From NCBI RefSeq assembly GCF_002420705.1, contig NZ_DIIM01000001.1, positions 1 through 64,000 of the forward strand: DNA of 64,000 nucleotides, in the 5' to 3' direction. The notes under the pieces are model-generated. The model had not been told where the DNA came from. It did no database searches and worked only from the letters and a program-made list of their open reading frames with translations. Origin of the DNA: Sphingobacterium sp. UBA5670. GTDB lineage: Bacteria > Bacteroidota > Bacteroidia > Sphingobacteriales > Sphingobacteriaceae. Positions 42,047 through 51,189 of this stretch are shown piece by piece. Made by a program: the position numbers and the translations under genes. Position 1 is the first letter of the stretch; each line of letters opens with the position of its first letter.

Positions 42047-42493
42047 ATGATACGATACAAAACTCTTATTTTTAGCTTAGTGATCTTTACACTAGCAAGT
42101 TGCCTTTCTAAAAAGGAAGTGAAGTCAGATACTGCAGGCCCTGCCCTCATATACCTAACCGAAGGGCAGGAGAAATCCCTAAAAGAATTTCCGATAGCTG
42201 TTAAATTTAACGGTATTTCAGAAGATAGCCGTTGTCCGGAAGGAGTCAACTGTATTTGGGCGGGAGTTGCTGTTGCAGAAATTGAAATCATGGAAAAATC
42301 AACCAAACCGGTTCAATTGAATCTTGCCACAATGGACATGAAGGAAAGAGATTATCAGAAATCAGCTAATTTCAACGGATATACGATCACCCTCCAAAAT
42401 GTCTTACCCTATCCAAACGCAGAACAGGGAACTCAAGGATTAAAAGGCAGCTATAAAATAGCTATTTTAGTCCAAAAACTAGGGCGTAATTGA
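42047..42493 (+). CDS. Hypothetical lipoprotein
   Basis: A 148-residue lipoprotein from the ATG at 42047, which opens a clean type II signal (MIRYKTLIFSLVIFTLASC); an upstream in-frame ATG at 41996 only adds a non-signal stretch. The mature part has a motif DSRCPEGVNCIWAGVAVAEI, with two cysteines, that I recognise from other uncharacterised Bacteroidota lipoproteins, followed by beta strands to the end. The two Cys may form a disulphide. No function is known. Confidence 0.7.
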   Translation: MIRYKTLIFSLVIFTLASCLSKKEVKSDTAGPALIYLTEGQEKSLKEFPIAVKFNGISEDSRCPEGVNCIWAGVAVAEIEIMEKSTKPVQLNLATMDMKERDYQKSANFNGYTITLQNVLPYPNAEQGTQGLKGSYKIAILVQKLGRN

Positions 42494-42555
42494 TTGCATA
42501 ATCCAAATCTTCAAAGCTACAGAAAGCAGCCTATAATTATATACATAGATAATTA

Positions 42556-42586
42556 TTGACTCATTCCTTGAAAAATAATATCTTTG
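42556..42586 (+). promoter_or_regulatory. Promoter for the following unknown gene
   Basis: TTG, 20-nt spacer, TATCTTTG (42579-42586), matching the TTTG / TAnnTTTG pattern. The start codon at 42601 lies 14 bp after the -7 element, so the leader is very short. Confidence 0.55.
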
Positions 42587-42600
42587 CCAAAACCCTATTT

Positions 42601-43659
42601 ATGAAAAAGCTTTTTAAATTTATCAAGATCACATTTTTTTCTATTCTGGCTATCATTATCCTGTTATTCCTTTATTTTATTATTTCCAATAAGTTATTTA
42701 TCGGAAGTACCAGCAAGGAAAACACAGATTACCTCAGCCAGCATAGGGCCGATATTAAAGACAGTATTGTGGCTACATTATTCGACAATAACTTTTACAA
42801 GTCGGATGTATTTTTACTTGGAGAAATCCATGGTTATGCTGATAATCAAAAAATAGACAAAGAGCTTTTGTTCTTTCTGAATAAAAAACTTCAAGTGAAA
42901 TACTATATCGCAGAAATGGATAGCAACAATGCAAATAAACTAAATACTTTTCTCTCCAACCCAGCGAAAGATAACGCATTATTAAAAGATGTGGTCAGTT
43001 CTATACGAAAGCGAATTCCGCAGCAATCGAGCTTGGAACTATATCAAAAATGGGTTGATATTTATGACTATAACCAAAAATTAGCCGACACCGCAAAAAT
43101 TACAGTAATTGGTATTGACAAAAGCTTTTCAGACGATAAATCCACAATATCCAGAGACTCAGCTATGCTGTTAAACCTGGAAAATTATATCAAAACGCAC
43201 CATATCGAGGGTGAAAAACTATATGGACTATTTGGTTTTTTCCATGTTTTACAGAAAGGAAAAGATGCAGCCAAAGAGCCTCTTGCCACACGCTTAAAAA
43301 ACAAAGGGTATAAAGTATCAAGCTTTATAAGTTATACTATCGATAGTGACATGTACCTTCCAAAAAACCCTCAATTTCCTACTCCTTCAAACGAAAAAGT
43401 AAATTGGGTAAATGCAGATGGCCCCCTTATGCTCGTTAAGGGTATAGGAGATCTAAAGGAGTTAAGTCAGCCAAATAGTATTTCTTTGTTTAAACTCGAT
43501 GCGCCGCATTCCCCTTACCTTAGATCCCAAAATTTAATAACAGTGAAATCTAGGCTATTTGGCGAAAATATTGTACCAGTACAAACAACTTATACGACAG
43601 ATTATTTTCAATATGTCTTTTTATTAAGAAATTCAAAGGCATTAACAAAACTTAATTAG
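42601..43659 (+). CDS. Membrane-anchored protein with a GExHG motif (TIKI/ChaN/EreA-like)
   Basis: A 352-residue protein. An N-terminal membrane anchor (about 5-30, ITFFSILAIIILLFLYFII) is followed by a large extracytoplasmic domain. It contains FLLGEIHGYADNQ, AEMDSNNAN and GLFGFFHVLQ, the positions of catalytic-type Glu and His residues in the TraB/TIKI, ChaN and erythromycin-esterase superfamily. The overall identity with any named family is too low to call. The start at 42601 is chosen because a promoter lies directly upstream. Possible activities are a metallo-hydrolase or haem-binding protein; both are inference. Confidence 0.6.
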   Translation: MKKLFKFIKITFFSILAIIILLFLYFIISNKLFIGSTSKENTDYLSQHRADIKDSIVATLFDNNFYKSDVFLLGEIHGYADNQKIDKELLFFLNKKLQVKYYIAEMDSNNANKLNTFLSNPAKDNALLKDVVSSIRKRIPQQSSLELYQKWVDIYDYNQKLADTAKITVIGIDKSFSDDKSTISRDSAMLLNLENYIKTHHIEGEKLYGLFGFFHVLQKGKDAAKEPLATRLKNKGYKVSSFISYTIDSDMYLPKNPQFPTPSNEKVNWVNADGPLMLVKGIGDLKELSQPNSISLFKLDAPHSPYLRSQNLITVKSRLFGENIVPVQTTYTTDYFQYVFLLRNSKALTKLN

Positions 43660-43799
43660 GATAGCAAATATCCAGTCGTAAAAAATTGGCCAAACAACCC
43701 GCTAGTAGATCATATGGTAAAAGACAAGGATCGATAAAAAAATATTCTGTTCATAAACAGGATGATCCATATTTAAAACAGGGAATATAGCCTATTCAC

Positions 43800-43830
43800 T
43801 TGCAAGATATCACTTTGGTTCATATATTTG
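43800..43830 (+). promoter_or_regulatory. Promoter for tRNA-Leu
   Basis: TTG at 43800, 20-nt spacer, TATATTTG at 43823-43830, matching the Bacteroidota sigma-A pattern. The mature tRNA starts 22 bp downstream. Confidence 0.6.
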
Positions 43831-43852
43831 CGACATCATAAGAAATCCTAAT

Positions 43853-43934
43853 GCGGAAGTGGCGTAATTGGTAGCCGCACCAGACTTAGGATCTGGCGCC
43901 GCGAGGCGTGGGGGTTCGAGTCCCTTCTTCCGCA
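43853..43934 (+). tRNA. tRNA-Leu (anticodon TAG)
   Basis: Folds as a class II tRNA of 82 nt: acceptor GCGGAAG pairs with CTTCCGC, anticodon loop ACTTAGGAT gives TAG (reads CUA/CUG Leu codons), variable arm around GGCGCCGCGAGGCG, T-arm GGGGTTCGAGTCCC. The discriminator base is A and the CCA end is not encoded. Confidence 0.95.
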
Positions 43935-43940
43935 CTTAAA

Positions 43941-43973
43941 ACTCCCGAGCTTAAAATCTCGGGAGTTTTTTTT
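43941..43973 (+). terminator. Rho-independent terminator after tRNA-Leu
   Basis: Perfect 9-bp stem ACTCCCGAG / CTCGGGAGT with an 8-nt loop and eight T residues from 43966, starting 6 bp after the tRNA. Confidence 0.9.
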
Positions 43974-43991
43974 AGCCCCATCTATTTCTAG

Positions 43992-44375
43992 CTAAACCGA
44001 CCAATCGAACGGTTTTGTACAGGGATCACATTCAAATTTCAATACCTTACCCAAGCTTTTTGCCTTTTTTCCTTTTTTTACAAACACATAAGCTAAGTCC
44101 ACATATTCTTCTACTTCAGTTCCACTTTCATCTCTACCTTTTACAATAACGGAATAATATTTTCCGTCCGGGTATTTCTTGAAATAAACCTCGTTAACAG
44201 TAATCTTTTTAGCTGGTTGATTATCACAGCAGCTACACCACAAAATAACAACGGGCTCTTTCTTAAGATATGCGACAGCAGTTTCTGCCTGCTTTTGCGT
44301 TAGCGCCTGAAGCTGGTCTGCCTTTGAAAATAAAGCGGTACATAGCAACAAAAGAAGAAAAATAGTCTTTTTCAT
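43992..44375 (-). CDS. Small secreted protein with Cys pairs, unknown function
   Basis: A 127-residue protein from the ATG at 44375, with signal MKKTIFLLLLLCTALFSKA. The mature part begins with a helix (LTQKQAETAVAYLKK), followed by WCSCCDN, and a C-terminal FECDPCTKPFDW; these five cysteines could form disulphides or bind a metal. No family recognised. An ATG at 44411 would extend it but lies before a clear signal peptide and is not preferred. Confidence 0.65.
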   Translation of the reverse strand: MKKTIFLLLLLCTALFSKADQLQALTQKQAETAVAYLKKEPVVILWCSCCDNQPAKKITVNEVYFKKYPDGKYYSVIVKGRDESGTEVEEYVDLAYVFVKKGKKAKSLGKVLKFECDPCTKPFDWSV

Positions 44376-44624
44376 ATAAATAGTTTTAAGTTTGAAAGAA
44401 CTTATAAGCAAAGACTATGCCTTTTGGCCGCAAAAATTAATAACTAGTTATCTTAAGAATGAAATGGTCGGTTATTTATTTCATAATGCTGGAGAATCGA
44501 TTAAATTTGCTGAGCAATGATCTTAGGGATACGGTGATTTCTTAGCAGCACGAACATATTTACGCTCCGGTTACAAGAGCTTCTGCGCTGGAAAGCCCTT
44601 ATAACCGGAGAACAAACGAATACT

Positions 44625-45593
44625 TTATTTTTCCCAAACTAATGCACTTGCGCCAAGAATAGCAGCATCAGCCTCTTCCAATTCACTAAAGACAAGTTTC
44701 ACTTTGTTTCTAAACAAAGGAAAAAGGTTTCTTTCCATATGTAACTTTGCGGGTTTTAAAATAAAATCTCCAGCCTTAATTACTCCGCCAAAAAGCAGTA
44801 TGGCTTCCGGAGAGGAAAACATCACAAAATTTGCCAATGCTTCACCTAGTTTCTGACCTGTATACCGAAATACTTCAATCGCTATTGCGTCACCTTGAAG
44901 TGCGCATTCATGAACTGTCTTCGAATTGATAGCATCTTCAGGATACTGGTTCAACATCGATTCTGGAAATTCAGCCCTCATTTTCTTGGCCGTAATTGTA
45001 ATCCCTGTCGCAGACGCATAAGCTTCTAGGCTTCCTTCAGAGCCCGTGCTCCAATGTTTTCTTCCGCCAGGTTTAACAATAGTGTGTCCTAATTCTCCGG
45101 CGAATCCATCGTGCCCATAGATAAGCTTTCCTCCAGCGACAATTCCGCTTCCCACACCGGTTCCCAAGGTGATCATAATAAAGTCTTTCATTCCTCGCGC
45201 CGCCCCAAAGAGCATTTCACCATACGCTGCAGCATTAGCATCGTTGGTAATGGTGCAGGGAATATTAAACTTGGCAGTCATTAACTCACTAAATCGAATC
45301 ACACCTTTCCAGGGAAGATTCGGCGCATGATCTATTGTTCCGGTATAATAATTCGCGTCAGGGGCACCAACGCCAATTCCATCAAAACTTTTTTCGCCAC
45401 CAAACGTTTGAATTAACGGATAAGCTTTTTCATACAAAGCATCGATAAACTCTTCTACAGTCTCATAATCATCCGTTCTTATACTTCCTTTTTCAAGCAC
45501 TTCTCCCCGATGGTTGACCACGCCGAATTTAGTATTGGTTCCACCGATATCTATGCCTAACGCGACGCGTTTTGATAAATCTATTAATGACAT
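44625..45593 (-). CDS. ROK-family sugar kinase (glucokinase-like)
   Basis: A 322-residue ROK-family protein. It has the ATP loop GIDIGGTNTKFG, a second phosphate motif TLGTGVGSGI and catalytic Asp in NDANAAAYGE, and the His of GELGHTIV. The usual zinc-binding CxCGxxGCxE is replaced by HWSTGSEGSLEAYA, so no Cys ligands are left. It probably phosphorylates glucose or a related hexose. It stands alone between unrelated genes, with 505 bp upstream. Confidence 0.85.
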   Translation of the reverse strand: MSLIDLSKRVALGIDIGGTNTKFGVVNHRGEVLEKGSIRTDDYETVEEFIDALYEKAYPLIQTFGGEKSFDGIGVGAPDANYYTGTIDHAPNLPWKGVIRFSELMTAKFNIPCTITNDANAAAYGEMLFGAARGMKDFIMITLGTGVGSGIVAGGKLIYGHDGFAGELGHTIVKPGGRKHWSTGSEGSLEAYASATGITITAKKMRAEFPESMLNQYPEDAINSKTVHECALQGDAIAIEVFRYTGQKLGEALANFVMFSSPEAILLFGGVIKAGDFILKPAKLHMERNLFPLFRNKVKLVFSELEEADAAILGASALVWEK

Positions 45594-46098
45594 CTCTATT
45601 CCTTGTTTCTAAGTTCTAAAATTACTAAAAGATAATATTTTATGGGGAATAGACAAAATATTCTTGACGATTAATTACCCGGTTGCGTCTTTTAAGACCG
45701 TAGCTATTTTATAGTCCAGACACCACAGATCAGGAAAAGCTATGTAACTTTAAGGGGGTAATACATATTGTTTGCTCTATTAAAAAGGATAAAGGTAAGT
45801 TTATGACAGTGCCAAGCCATTAATTTTAGGAAAAAATATTTGTAGGAAATTCTATACATGTTGTGTCTCATAAATTTTATAGATAATCATGAAATTTACT
45901 TGTTGCTGAAACAGAATTTTCCGTCATTTGTGTAAATGATTTTTTTTGCGGCAGTAAAAAAATCGTCGCTAATTATTATTAACATGGTTAACACTAATTG
46001 AATTATTCAGAACAAATGACGCAGCGTTTCATATTTATAACATGCGCATATTCCATTAGTGTATTATAGAAGAAAATTCACACAACATTAAAACAACG
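45594..46098. other. Intergenic region upstream of the M13 peptidase gene
   Basis: This 505-bp divergent gap contains no ORF with a believable start. It is AT-rich, with a run at 45900-46000 (TTTTTTTGCGG... and AAAAAAATCG...). It presumably holds the promoters of the ROK and M13 genes; no consensus promoter or RNA structure stands out. Confidence 0.4.
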
Positions 46099-48138
46099 AT
46101 GAAAAAATTAACACTTGCCCTGGTTTTATTGGCTGGAGTCTGTACACAGCAAGCTACAGCACAAACAGCAGGCCCTGGGTCCGATAACGGGATCGACTTA
46201 AGCTTAATGGACAAATCAGTACGTCCACAAGATGACTTTTACAACTATGTCAGTGGAACATGGATGAAAACGGCTAAAATCCCTTCCGATAAACCGACTT
46301 GGGGAAGCTTCAATAAATTAGCAGAAGACACGGACAACAATTCCATGAAAATCCTGAACTCCCTGTTAAAGGAAAAATTTGCGGAAGGAAGTGAAGGCAA
46401 GAAAATACAGGATTTATATGCCTCTTATATGAACCTGCAAAAAAGAAATGCTGATGGAATCAAACCTATACAGAAAAATATCAGTAAAATCGACGCCATT
46501 AAAAACTTAAAAGACCTTCAGAATTATTTAACCTCAGTAACAAAAGAGGGCGAAAATAACTTCTATGGCTGGGGCGTATATGCAGATTTGAAAGACTCCA
46601 AAATGAATGCTGTCTATTTAGGCGATGCTTCTTTGGGCTTGGGAAGGGATTATTACCAAAAAGAAAATGAAAAGAATACCGAGGCTATAGCGGAATACCA
46701 AAAATATGTAGCTTCTATGTTAAAGGAGCTAGGTTACAAAAATGCTGATGCGGCTGCAAAGGGAATCGTAGACTATGAAAAAAGCATTGCAAAGACTTAC
46801 CTAACCAATGAACAAAGCCGGGACAATACATTACAATACAACCCGCAGACTATGGCTGAACTATCTGCTCTAGTCAAAAATGTAAATCTACCGGAGTATC
46901 TAAACAAAGTTGGTGTCAATGCAGAAAAAGTGATTATTGGGGAGTTAGGCTATTACAAAAACTTTGACAAGTTAGTCAATGCAGCCCATCTTCCTGTTAT
47001 CAAGGATTACTTAAAATTCCACTTGATCAACGGTAGTGCGTCTTATTTAAGTGAGAAATTAGGCGACATGAGATTTGCATTTTATGGCAAATATTTAAGA
47101 GGTCAACAAGAGCAGAGAGCATTAAATAAAAGAGGATTTGAACTTATTAACTCCACTTTAGGGGAAGCTTTTGGAAAATTATATGTTGAAAAGTATTTCC
47201 CTGCTGAAGCCAAGGCACAGATGGTAGAGTTGATTGACTATCTAAAGAAAAGTTTTGCCGTACATATTAACGACCTGACTTGGATGTCTGCTGTTACAAA
47301 AGGTAAAGCACTTGAAAAATTAAATAAATTTACTGTAAAAGTTGCCTATCCTGACAAATGGAAGGATTATTCTAAATTGAATATTCTATCGGAAAGCAAA
47401 GGTGGAAATCTGTATGCTAACCTTCAAAATATTACGACATGGCGATATGATAAGGATCTCGCTAAAATTGGGAAACCGGTTGATAAATCGGAATGGGGAA
47501 TGACTCCGCAGACTGTTAATGCATATTACAATCCTGTAAACAACGAGATCGTATTCCCAGCAGCTATTCTTCAACCTCCATTTTTTAATCCAAAGGCCGA
47601 TGCAGCAGTCAACTTCGGCGGCATAGGAGCTGTTATTGGCCATGAAATGAGCCATGGATTTGATGATTCTGGCGCTCAATTTGACGCTGATGGCAACTTG
47701 GTAGACTGGTGGACACCAGAAGACAAAGCTAATTTTGAAAAAGCAACGAAAACTCTTGCTGCTCAATATGATAAATATGAACCTGTAAAAGGAACTTTCG
47801 TCAACGGAACATTTACCAATGGTGAAAATATCGCCGATCTTGGCGGTGTAAACATTGCATATGATGCTCTTCAACTATATTTGAAAGACAAAGGAAACCC
47901 CGGTGAAATAAGTGGATACACACAAGATCAACGCTTTTTCCTTAGCTGGGCGACCGTCTGGAGAACTTTATCCAGTGAAAAATATATGGTCAATCAAGTT
48001 AAAACCGACCCGCATTCTCCCGGATATTTCAGAAGTTTCGGTCCATTGATCAACGTCGACGCTTTTTACAAAGCTTTTGATGTAAAACAGGGTGACAAAC
48101 TGTACAAAACTCCAGAAGAAAGAATCAAAATCTGGTAA
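46099..48138 (+). CDS. pepO: M13-family zinc metallopeptidase (PepO/neprilysin-like)
   Basis: A 679-residue exported protein (signal ending ATAQT at about 22). It shows the M13 N-terminal block DKSVRPQDDFYNYVSGTWMK and the catalytic domain with zinc motif HEMSH (515-519, HExxH) and ENIAD (576-580, ExxxD), followed by VNQVKTDPHSPGYFR and a C-terminal VKQGDKLYKTPEERIKIW. It should be periplasmic or surface-bound and cleave short peptides. No obvious partner gene. A terminator with an unusual internal palindrome follows. Confidence 0.95.
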   Translation: MKKLTLALVLLAGVCTQQATAQTAGPGSDNGIDLSLMDKSVRPQDDFYNYVSGTWMKTAKIPSDKPTWGSFNKLAEDTDNNSMKILNSLLKEKFAEGSEGKKIQDLYASYMNLQKRNADGIKPIQKNISKIDAIKNLKDLQNYLTSVTKEGENNFYGWGVYADLKDSKMNAVYLGDASLGLGRDYYQKENEKNTEAIAEYQKYVASMLKELGYKNADAAAKGIVDYEKSIAKTYLTNEQSRDNTLQYNPQTMAELSALVKNVNLPEYLNKVGVNAEKVIIGELGYYKNFDKLVNAAHLPVIKDYLKFHLINGSASYLSEKLGDMRFAFYGKYLRGQQEQRALNKRGFELINSTLGEAFGKLYVEKYFPAEAKAQMVELIDYLKKSFAVHINDLTWMSAVTKGKALEKLNKFTVKVAYPDKWKDYSKLNILSESKGGNLYANLQNITTWRYDKDLAKIGKPVDKSEWGMTPQTVNAYYNPVNNEIVFPAAILQPPFFNPKADAAVNFGGIGAVIGHEMSHGFDDSGAQFDADGNLVDWWTPEDKANFEKATKTLAAQYDKYEPVKGTFVNGTFTNGENIADLGGVNIAYDALQLYLKDKGNPGEISGYTQDQRFFLSWATVWRTLSSEKYMVNQVKTDPHSPGYFRSFGPLINVDAFYKAFDVKQGDKLYKTPEERIKIW

Positions 48139-48150
48139 CAAACTATATTG

Positions 48151-48230
48151 AAGGAGCTATCTCAATGTGCAGTACCCCTAAAAGTTAGACACTTTCTGGG
48201 TACATCCCACAAAAGGTTAGCTCCTTTTTT
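48151..48230 (+). terminator. Terminator enclosing an IS-end-like palindrome
   Basis: AAGGAGCTA (48151-48159) pairs exactly with TAGCTCCTT (48218-48226), followed by six T residues, 12 bp after the M13 stop. The 58-nt loop holds a second palindrome, GTACCC ... GGGTAC, around CCCCTAAAAGTTAGACA, which resembles the terminal inverted repeat of IS3-family elements. Confidence 0.7.
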
Positions 48231-48407
48231 ATTGCCTTGATTTTAATTCCTTCCTATGTGCTGGAGAGACCTCAAAAATAGCCTACTCCCCTATCGGATA
48301 TGAGTTCCGGCATCCTACTTAAAATTTACTGAGAGCTTTTCATCTATGCTTAACTAAATCAATTTAGTATATTTATATTCATCTAAGAATAAACCAAGAA
48401 ATATACG

Positions 48408-50246
48408 ATGATAAGAACCAAAACCTTAATTTTTGCACTACTTCTGCTCTCTTTGAGCTGGCTTAGTGCAATTGCACAACATGCACAGCTTCCGACACCC
48501 TGGACGGAAATAGCCAAGCAGACAGAAGTACCACTCGCAGAATATCCCCGTCCTCAACTGGAAAGAAAAGAATGGCAATGTCTTAATGGTACATGGGATT
48601 ATATTGGCGGAAAAGATGCTCCGGATGCCTTAAATCCATCGACATCAATTTCTTTTGATCACGCTAAAGAAAACATTCTCGTCCCCTACTGCCCCGAGTC
48701 TTACTTGTCCGGCGTACAACGCAAACAAGAAATTAATATGTGGTACAGTAAGAAATTTGACCTGCCCAAACAATGGAGAAATAAAGAAATTATACTTCAT
48801 TTTGGCGCTGTCGATCACAACGCCACCGTATTTATAAATGACAAGAAAGTAGGGGTTCATGCAGGTGGTTATCATTCCTTTTGGTTCAACATCACGCCGT
48901 TTTTAAAAACAGGCCAGAATACACTTGTTGTTGCCGCACATGACAGCAATGATGGAAAATATCCTTCAGGTAAAAACGGTCCTCGAGGAGATTACACCTT
49001 TTCTTCTGGTATCTGGCAGACTGTATGGATCGAGCCCGTAAATAAAAATCATATCCAAAGCATAAAATTACTGCCTCAGCTTGTCGAGAAACAGCTAAAA
49101 GTGCAGGTCAACAGCATCAGTAAAGCTAAGGTTACAGCGATCGTTTCTGCTGAAGGAAAACAGCTTGCAAAGATGGTCTCACAATCTGGCACCGACTTTA
49201 CCATTCCAATAGAAAATCCAAAACTTTGGTCTCCCGATTCCCCTTTTTTATACGATTTACAATTAAGCATTCATGACGGAAATGGCGTAGTCATCGACGA
49301 GGTCAAGAGCTATTTTGGAATGCGTGATGTGAGGTTGGGCAATGTAAACGGGATCATGAGACCACTATTGAATGGGCAATTTGTGATGCAGCTGGGTTTG
49401 TTAGATCAGGGCTACTGGCCTGACGGCATTTTAACAGCACCTACAGAAGAAGCCCTCAAACATGATATCGAATTCACCAAGAACGCCGGATACAATCTTA
49501 TTCGTAAACACATGAAGACCGAACCACAACGGTTTTATTATTGGGCAGACAAAATGGGGCTGTTGGTCTGGCAGGATATGCCCTGTCTCTGGTATCCGGA
49601 TGAAGATACAACAGTTTATCGAAAAGCCTTTCGCGATGAATATAAGGCTATCATAGATGAACATTATAATTCGCCCTCCATTGTTGCCTGGGTCCCTTTT
49701 AATGAAAACTGGGGTGCTTTCGATGTGAAAAATATAACCAACTGGACCAAACAGTATGATCCATCAAGGTTAGTAAACGGAAATTCCGGATTCAACAACA
49801 ACCCGTCCTACCAAAAAGCCTATGGTGATCCGGGAAATGGCGACTTTGTTGATACACATATTTATGTTGGACCAAATGGAGCATCAGTACCAGATCAAAA
49901 TCGGGCCGCCTCACTCGGTGAGTTTGGTGGTGTCGGCCTATTTGTCCGGGACCATATGTGGCCTGTCGAAAACAATGCTTATGCTTACGAGCCAACAATA
50001 GAAGCGCTCACTGATCGTTATATATTTCTAATGGACAATGTCGAGCAACTGGTGCGATACAAAGGACTGAGTGTAGCAATTTACACACAAACAACAGATG
50101 TGGAGCATGAAGTCAATGGTCTTTTAACCTACGACCGCAAAATGCAGAAAATGGTACTGAATAAGATTAGAGCAGTCAATCAGGCCGTTATTAAAGCGGG
50201 GAGCTCATTAAATGTACAAAACAAGGGAAATGACCCTTTGAAATAA
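48408..50246 (+). CDS. Glycoside hydrolase family 2 (beta-galactosidase/glucuronidase type)
   Basis: A 612-residue exported enzyme (signal ending SAIAQ at about 24). Domains: N-terminal sugar-binding jelly roll (about 50-210, WDYIGG..., WYSKKFDLPKQW), an immunoglobulin-like domain (about 215-305) and a TIM barrel to the end. Acid/base Glu433 lies in PFNENWG and the nucleophile is probably Glu505 in LGEFGGVG. Length fits GH2 enzymes without extra C-terminal domains. Substrate could be a beta-galactoside, glucuronide or mannoside; the neighbours give no hint. Confidence 0.9.
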   Translation: MIRTKTLIFALLLLSLSWLSAIAQHAQLPTPWTEIAKQTEVPLAEYPRPQLERKEWQCLNGTWDYIGGKDAPDALNPSTSISFDHAKENILVPYCPESYLSGVQRKQEINMWYSKKFDLPKQWRNKEIILHFGAVDHNATVFINDKKVGVHAGGYHSFWFNITPFLKTGQNTLVVAAHDSNDGKYPSGKNGPRGDYTFSSGIWQTVWIEPVNKNHIQSIKLLPQLVEKQLKVQVNSISKAKVTAIVSAEGKQLAKMVSQSGTDFTIPIENPKLWSPDSPFLYDLQLSIHDGNGVVIDEVKSYFGMRDVRLGNVNGIMRPLLNGQFVMQLGLLDQGYWPDGILTAPTEEALKHDIEFTKNAGYNLIRKHMKTEPQRFYYWADKMGLLVWQDMPCLWYPDEDTTVYRKAFRDEYKAIIDEHYNSPSIVAWVPFNENWGAFDVKNITNWTKQYDPSRLVNGNSGFNNNPSYQKAYGDPGNGDFVDTHIYVGPNGASVPDQNRAASLGEFGGVGLFVRDHMWPVENNAYAYEPTIEALTDRYIFLMDNVEQLVRYKGLSVAIYTQTTDVEHEVNGLLTYDRKMQKMVLNKIRAVNQAVIKAGSSLNVQNKGNDPLK

Positions 50247-50329
50247 ATAATTTTCAAACGATTCTGCTTTTATTGCTGTTCTTCTTTCATTAAGGATCTA
50301 ATGAAAGCGTATTAAAATCCCAGATTATT

Positions 50330-50506
50330 ATGGCAAAATATTCAGAAAAAGCATCAGAGAAAGTCGAAAAAACGATGCATGAAATGAAAGAGGGAAAGTT
50401 AAAATCCGGTAGCGGAAAAAAGGTCACTTCAAAAAAACAGGCTATAGCCATTGGTTTATCCGAGGCCAGAAAAGAAGGCGCTAAAGTTCCTAAAAAGAAA
50501 TCCTAG
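50330..50506 (+). CDS. DUF6496-type small basic protein
   Basis: A 58-residue, Lys-rich protein: MAKYSEKASEKVEKTMHEMK at the start and SKKQAIAIGLSEARKEGAKV near the end. It matches the small DUF6496/KfrB-like basic proteins common in Bacteroidota; probably nucleic-acid or stress related, but not demonstrated. The stop lies in the left arm of a strong terminator. Codon usage and composition resemble the neighbours. Confidence 0.75.
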   Translation: MAKYSEKASEKVEKTMHEMKEGKLKSGSGKKVTSKKQAIAIGLSEARKEGAKVPKKKS

Positions 50507-50538
50507 CAAGTAAATACTTGCTAGGATTTCTTTTTTTT
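50501..50538 (+). terminator. Rho-independent terminator
   Basis: TCCTAGCAAG / CTTGCTAGGA, 10-bp perfect stem with a 6-nt loop, followed by TTTCTTTTTTTT. It overlaps the stop codon of the DUF6496 gene. Confidence 0.9.
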
Positions 50539-50566
50539 CTGAAAAAGTTTATAAAGTATCTTCTAA

Positions 50567-50971
50567 TTACAACAAAGACTCTTTCTTGTTCTTTTGATCG
50601 TAGGGATCTGACAATACCTTTTGGTCCTCTCCATCAATAAAATTTTGATTGATTTCCAATGGGGTATAAATATTAACGCTGCTGCCATTTCTCTTTTTAA
50701 GATAATACTGAATCTTGGTCGTGTCGATATTGCTCACATCCGAAGCAGTCCAAATCATTTGATGCCCCACAGCATCAATAGTTATTACGGTGTCGTTACC
50801 ATGTGCTATAATTTTTTGCAGCCCTAATTCACTTTTTCGATCACCTTCTCTGGTTAATAAATGTATATTTCCTTCTTTATCAACCATCCGAATCTGTTGA
50901 TTATTATTACATCCAACTAAGAGGATGAAACTAAACAGTGCAATTGGAAGGGCCGTCAGTATTATTTTCAT
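50567..50971 (-). CDS. Small hypothetical lipoprotein
   Basis: A 134-residue lipoprotein from the ATG at 50971 with signal MKIILTALPIALFSFILLVGC (Cys21) and NNNQQI after it. A -7 element at 51016-51023 overlaps the alternative start at 51016, so the downstream start is right. The remainder is soluble, mixed alpha/beta, with no family recognised. Confidence 0.6.
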   Translation of the reverse strand: MKIILTALPIALFSFILLVGCNNNQQIRMVDKEGNIHLLTREGDRKSELGLQKIIAHGNDTVITIDAVGHQMIWTASDVSNIDTTKIQYYLKKRNGSSVNIYTPLEINQNFIDGEDQKVLSDPYDQKNKKESLL

Positions 50972-51015
50972 ATCGTTTGTTTTTCTAACATCATTGTATG
51001 TGTACTGACGAGACA

Positions 51016-51023
51016 CAAAGATA
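51016..51023 (-). promoter_or_regulatory. Probable -7 element of the small lipoprotein gene
   Basis: Minus-strand TATCTTTG lies 45 bp upstream of the ATG at 50971 and fits the TAnnTTTG pattern; the -33 element is weak. Confidence 0.45.
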
Positions 51024-51189
51024 CTGCCAAAATATCTTCCATCATTTTGATAATCTACATTATTTTAGATTAGACTTATACAATACATAGTAGTGTTCCG
51101 AATATAAATTCCCTTTTATTTGGTAAATAATGATTTTTTCTGAACAAACCTCCGAATAAGCTGTGTGAAATAAACATTAAATTTATATC

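Noticed and set aside
43853..43934. Integration site (att) use of the tRNA-Leu gene
   Set aside because: No duplicated tRNA 3' end or integrase gene nearby; neighbours look like ordinary chromosome.
47386..47874. 162-codon open frame antisense to the M13 peptidase
   Set aside because: It lies wholly within the conserved peptidase region and shows no protein-like pattern.
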